A stretch of 64,000 nucleotides of DNA from positions 310,001-374,000 of the forward strand of contig NZ_BNAU01000007.1 of NCBI RefSeq assembly GCF_014653945.1, written 5' to 3'. The translations under genes and the position numbers were made by a program. Below are positions 62,042 to 64,000 of this stretch, one piece after another; the stretch's first letter is position 1; every line of letters begins with the position of its first letter. The notes under the pieces are model-generated. The model was given only the letters and a program-made list of their open reading frames with translations, was not told the DNA's origin and ran no database searches. Origin of the DNA: Amycolatopsis deserti (GTDB lineage Bacteria > Actinomycetota > Actinomycetes > Mycobacteriales > Pseudonocardiaceae).

Positions 62042-62866
62042 GTGCACATCGCCCGTCGCATGTTCGAGCTCCTGGAACCGATCTGCCTGGTCACCTTCTT
62101 CGCCGACGAGTGCAACGCGGAGCTGGCCGCGCTCGGGCACCGCACCTACTGGGACGGCTACTTCGCCAGCCGCGCCGCGCCACTGGGGCGGGTGCCGGCC
62201 GAAGTCGTGCACGCGGCCTTCTACAACTTCGCCGAGGGGGAGGCCGCGCGGCACATCCCGAGCGCGTGGGAGACGATCCCGCCGGAGGCGTCCTTCGCCG
62301 CGCGGGAACGGGGCAGCGCGGCCTCCCTGCGGCGGATCCTGGGCGACGAGCTGGCCGCGTCCCCGGGTCTGGTGCGCGCCGCCGACCTGACCACCAAAGC
62401 CGCGACGAGCGCGCCCACCGCGGGCCGGGTGATGTACGCCGGGTTGCGCACCTGCCCGGTGCCGGGCGATCCGGTCGCGCGGCTGTGGCATTCCGCGAAC
62501 ATGCTGCGCGAGCACCGTGGTGACGGGCACGTCGCCGCTCTCGTCGGCGCGCGCATCGGCGGCACGGAGGCCCACGTGCTCTCCGCGGTGGACATGGGCA
62601 TCCATCCCCCGGAAACGTTCGGGCGCATCCACCACTTGCCGAAGGCGCGGCTGGCCGCGGTGATGGACGGCCTGCGCGAACGCGGGCTCATCGACGCCGA
62701 CGGCCGGTTCACCGACGCCGGCCGCGAGACCAAACACCGCATCGAAGCCCTGACCGACGAACTCGCCGCCCCACCGTACGAGGCCCTCTCCCCCGCCGAA
62801 CTGGACGAGCTGATCGCCGAACTCGAGCCCATCAGCGCGCGGCTGGCGGCCACCGGATCACAGTGA
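62042..62866 (+). CDS. SCO6745-family protein
   Basis: This 274-residue cytoplasmic protein matches the actinobacterial SCO6745 family, which has an ARRMFELLEPI-type N-terminus and a C-terminal winged-helix-like stretch (VMDGLRERGLIDADGRFTDAGRETK). Function is unknown; the HTH-like tail hints at a DNA-linked or structural role. GTG 62042 has GGAGG five bases ahead; ATGs at 62027, 62030 and 62039 are in frame. It follows the lipase by 25 bp. Confidence 0.85.
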   Translation: MHIARRMFELLEPICLVTFFADECNAELAALGHRTYWDGYFASRAAPLGRVPAEVVHAAFYNFAEGEAARHIPSAWETIPPEASFAARERGSAASLRRILGDELAASPGLVRAADLTTKAATSAPTAGRVMYAGLRTCPVPGDPVARLWHSANMLREHRGDGHVAALVGARIGGTEAHVLSAVDMGIHPPETFGRIHHLPKARLAAVMDGLRERGLIDADGRFTDAGRETKHRIEALTDELAAPPYEALSPAELDELIAELEPISARLAATGSQ

Positions 62867-62882
62867 CGAGCAGCGGCCCGGC

Positions 62883-63245
62883 CTAGGTGTACTCGAGTGC
62901 GGCGATCTTGCCGTTCTGCCGGGGGCACTGGGGTTTGAGGAACTTCTGCCGGGATATGCCATCAGCTTGACCAGCGGTAACGCGGCACGCAGACGACGGT
63001 TGTAGCCGGATTGGCCGGGCATGTAGCGGAACGCGCCGGGCATCCGGGCGGGCAGGAACCGCAGCCAGCGGGCCTCGGAGGTCAACCCCAGCAGTGCCTG
63101 GGCCACGGCCAGGGTGACCAACCCGGCGTCGGCCAGCCTCGGTGGCCGGCCCAGCCGACGCCGGCCCGCCAGGTGGTCGTCGATCTTGACCTGGAGTGCG
63201 GTGAGAAGGGCGTTCAGGTCGGTCGTCAGAAACTGATCTTGAACA
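62883..63245 (-). pseudogene. Composite insertion-sequence relic (IS982-like plus IS481-like)
   Basis: The minus strand from 63245 reads the N-terminal part of an IS982-type transposase (LNALLTALQVKIDDHLAG, VTLAVAQALLGLTSEARWLR, PGQSGYNRRLRAALPL). Near 62953, in another frame, it passes into KFLKPQCPRQNGKIAALEYT and stops at 62883. That last piece recalls the PQTNGKVER end of an IS481/IS3-type DDE core. Two elements, both truncated, appear joined. No terminal repeats or intact catalytic residues are seen. The rest of the 420-bp gap shows nothing else. Confidence 0.65.
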
Positions 63246-63291
63246 CCCTTCGCCTCACTCCGGACATCACCCCAACTCAGGCATTACTCGT

Positions 63292-63531
63292 CTAGGCGCC
63301 GAGGGTGTCGATCTCGGTGGAGAGGATCGCGGCCTGCTCGTCGAGCGAGCGGTCGTCCGGCTCCTCGCCCACGCGCTGCCGCAGCGCTTCGCGCTCGATG
63401 ACGGTCAGCGCGCCCTCGTGGCGGGGCAGCTCCTCGGCCGGCAGCACCGCGAGGGCACCCTCCTGCATGACCAGCTGCGCGCCGTTCCCGGCTCGCAGCA
63501 GCGCCTTCAGATCACCCGCGGTCACCTTCAT
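63292..63531 (-). CDS. Small hypothetical protein coupled to the PucR-type gene
   Basis: This 79-residue acidic-ended protein starts MKVTAGDLKALLRAGNGA. I know no family. GGGAGG lies four bases before ATG 63531, which overlaps the stop of the upstream PucR-type gene (ATGA). Coupling and a good ribosome site argue it is real. Confidence 0.7.
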   Translation of the reverse strand: MKVTAGDLKALLRAGNGAQLVMQEGALAVLPAEELPRHEGALTVIEREALRQRVGEEPDDRSLDEQAAILSTEIDTLGA

Positions 63532-64000
63532 CGGGCCTCCCTTCGTCGGCCCCCGGCTACCCGCTCCGGCGCGCCGTCAAGCGTGTGCACCCGCAGCGCC
63601 AGCTGGATCTCCAGCGCCCGCCCCGGCTCGTGCCAGTCGTCGCCGAGCAGGGTCGCCACCCGGTCCAGGCGCTGCACCACCGTGTTGACGTGCACGTGCA
63701 GCGCCTCCTTCGCCCGGGTCAGGTTGCCCCCGGCGGCGAAGTACGCGCGCAGCGTCCCGGTCAGATCCGTGCCGCGCCGCTCGTCGTAGTCGAGCACCGG
63801 GCCGATCGTGCGCCGCACGAACCCGGTCAGGTCGCCGCGGTCGCCGAGCAGCACGCCGAGGAACCCGAGCCCGGCAGCCGAAGCGCCCTCGCCGGACCGG
63901 CCCAGCGCCAGCAACGCCCGCAGGCACCGGATCGCCTCCGCGTGCGCCGCCGCGATCGCCGCCGGTCCACGGGCCGGGCCCGCCGCGCCGATCGTCACCG
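63528..64000 (-). CDS. PucR/CdaR-type regulator, C-terminal part (runs off right edge)
   Basis: Only the last about 157 residues are inside the window. They contain the PucR C-terminal HTH_30 domain (YFAAGGNLTRAKEALHVHVNTV), which binds DNA. The N-terminal sensor lies beyond 64000, so the GTG at 63998 is not taken as the true start. It is followed by the coupled 79-residue gene. Confidence 0.8.
   Translation of the reverse strand, partial: VTIGAAGPARGPAAIAAAHAEAIRCLRALLALGRSGEGASAAGLGFLGVLLGDRGDLTGFVRRTIGPVLDYDERRGTDLTGTLRAYFAAGGNLTRAKEALHVHVNTVVQRLDRVATLLGDDWHEPGRALEIQLALRVHTLDGAPERVAGGRRREAR

Noticed and set aside
1-64000. tRNA or rRNA genes
   Set aside because: No cloverleaf with TTCGANNC arm and CCA-type end, and no rRNA-like stretch, was seen by eye. 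A covariance search would be needed to be certain.

Overview
This is a GC-rich, gene-dense chromosomal stretch of an actinomycete. The best guess is a member of the Pseudonocardiaceae such as Amycolatopsis. That rests on the strong G/C third-position bias, frequent GTG starts, the F420-type LLM oxidoreductase, the SCO6745-type protein, the actinobacterial parE-parC pair and the large number of one-component regulators. I see no rRNA, tRNA, CRISPR array or complete mobile element. Genus assignment is inference.

Layout. (1) 1-9.6 kb: a TetR gene with two palindromic operators; a MocR regulator divergent from an MFS exporter and a glutathione-independent formaldehyde-dehydrogenase-like enzyme; a YidH/DUF202 membrane pair; a truncated DUF2306 gene colliding head-to-head with a TetR gene; a decayed TIGR04222-like membrane gene; a stand-alone LigD-type primase-polymerase; and a zinc alcohol dehydrogenase. 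(2) 9.6-10.7 kb: non-coding repeats, notably about 21 modules of 25 bp with a 100-bp higher-order period. (3) 10.7-16.1 kb: a DUF4262 gene and a hydroxyquinol/resorcinol-type catabolic operon (FAD monooxygenase plus a fused maleylacetate reductase-hydroxyquinol dioxygenase) behind an AraC regulator. (4) 16.2-28.8 kb: a GlxA/FtrA-like regulator with a cysteine-desulfurase-like enzyme, then a tightly coupled hydantoin-type catabolic cluster (NCS1 permease, HyuA-like protein, two DUF917 proteins, an unusual SDR). Nearby are a third DUF917 gene coupled to a PucR regulator, and a divergent DUF1445 hydro-lyase-like gene. (5) 28.8-37.5 kb: a MarR-controlled DHA2 exporter, an IlvD/Edd sugar-acid dehydratase, an IS110 relic, LysR/DoxX, and a divergent pair of citrate synthases, one carrying a DNA-binding head. 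(6) 37.5-47.2 kb: an anti-sigma/phosphatase/STAS stress module, a hydrolase, a repeat block, topoisomerase IV subunits and an RluA-type pseudouridine synthase. (7) 47.2-64 kb: a methyltransferase-GT2-GT4 giant glycosyltransferase with an acyltransferase and a ScyD/E-like protein, a hemerythrin, regulators with oxidoreductases, a SigJ-like sigma factor broken by a frameshift, a Tat-exported multicopper oxidase with an ATT start, an amidohydrolase, a lipase, a composite IS relic, and the C-terminal end of a PucR-type regulator at the right edge.

The most interesting system is the 18.7-28.8 kb cluster. Its parts (importer, HyuA-like ring opener or kinase-type protein, three DUF917 paralogues, an SDR lacking the canonical lysine, a putative hydro-lyase and a PucR regulator) suggest uptake and breakdown of a cyclic amide or thiohydantoin-like compound. 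No known pathway fits completely. Second are the fused two-step hydroxyquinol enzyme and the divergent citrate synthase pair, where the HTH-bearing paralogue may be the regulator.
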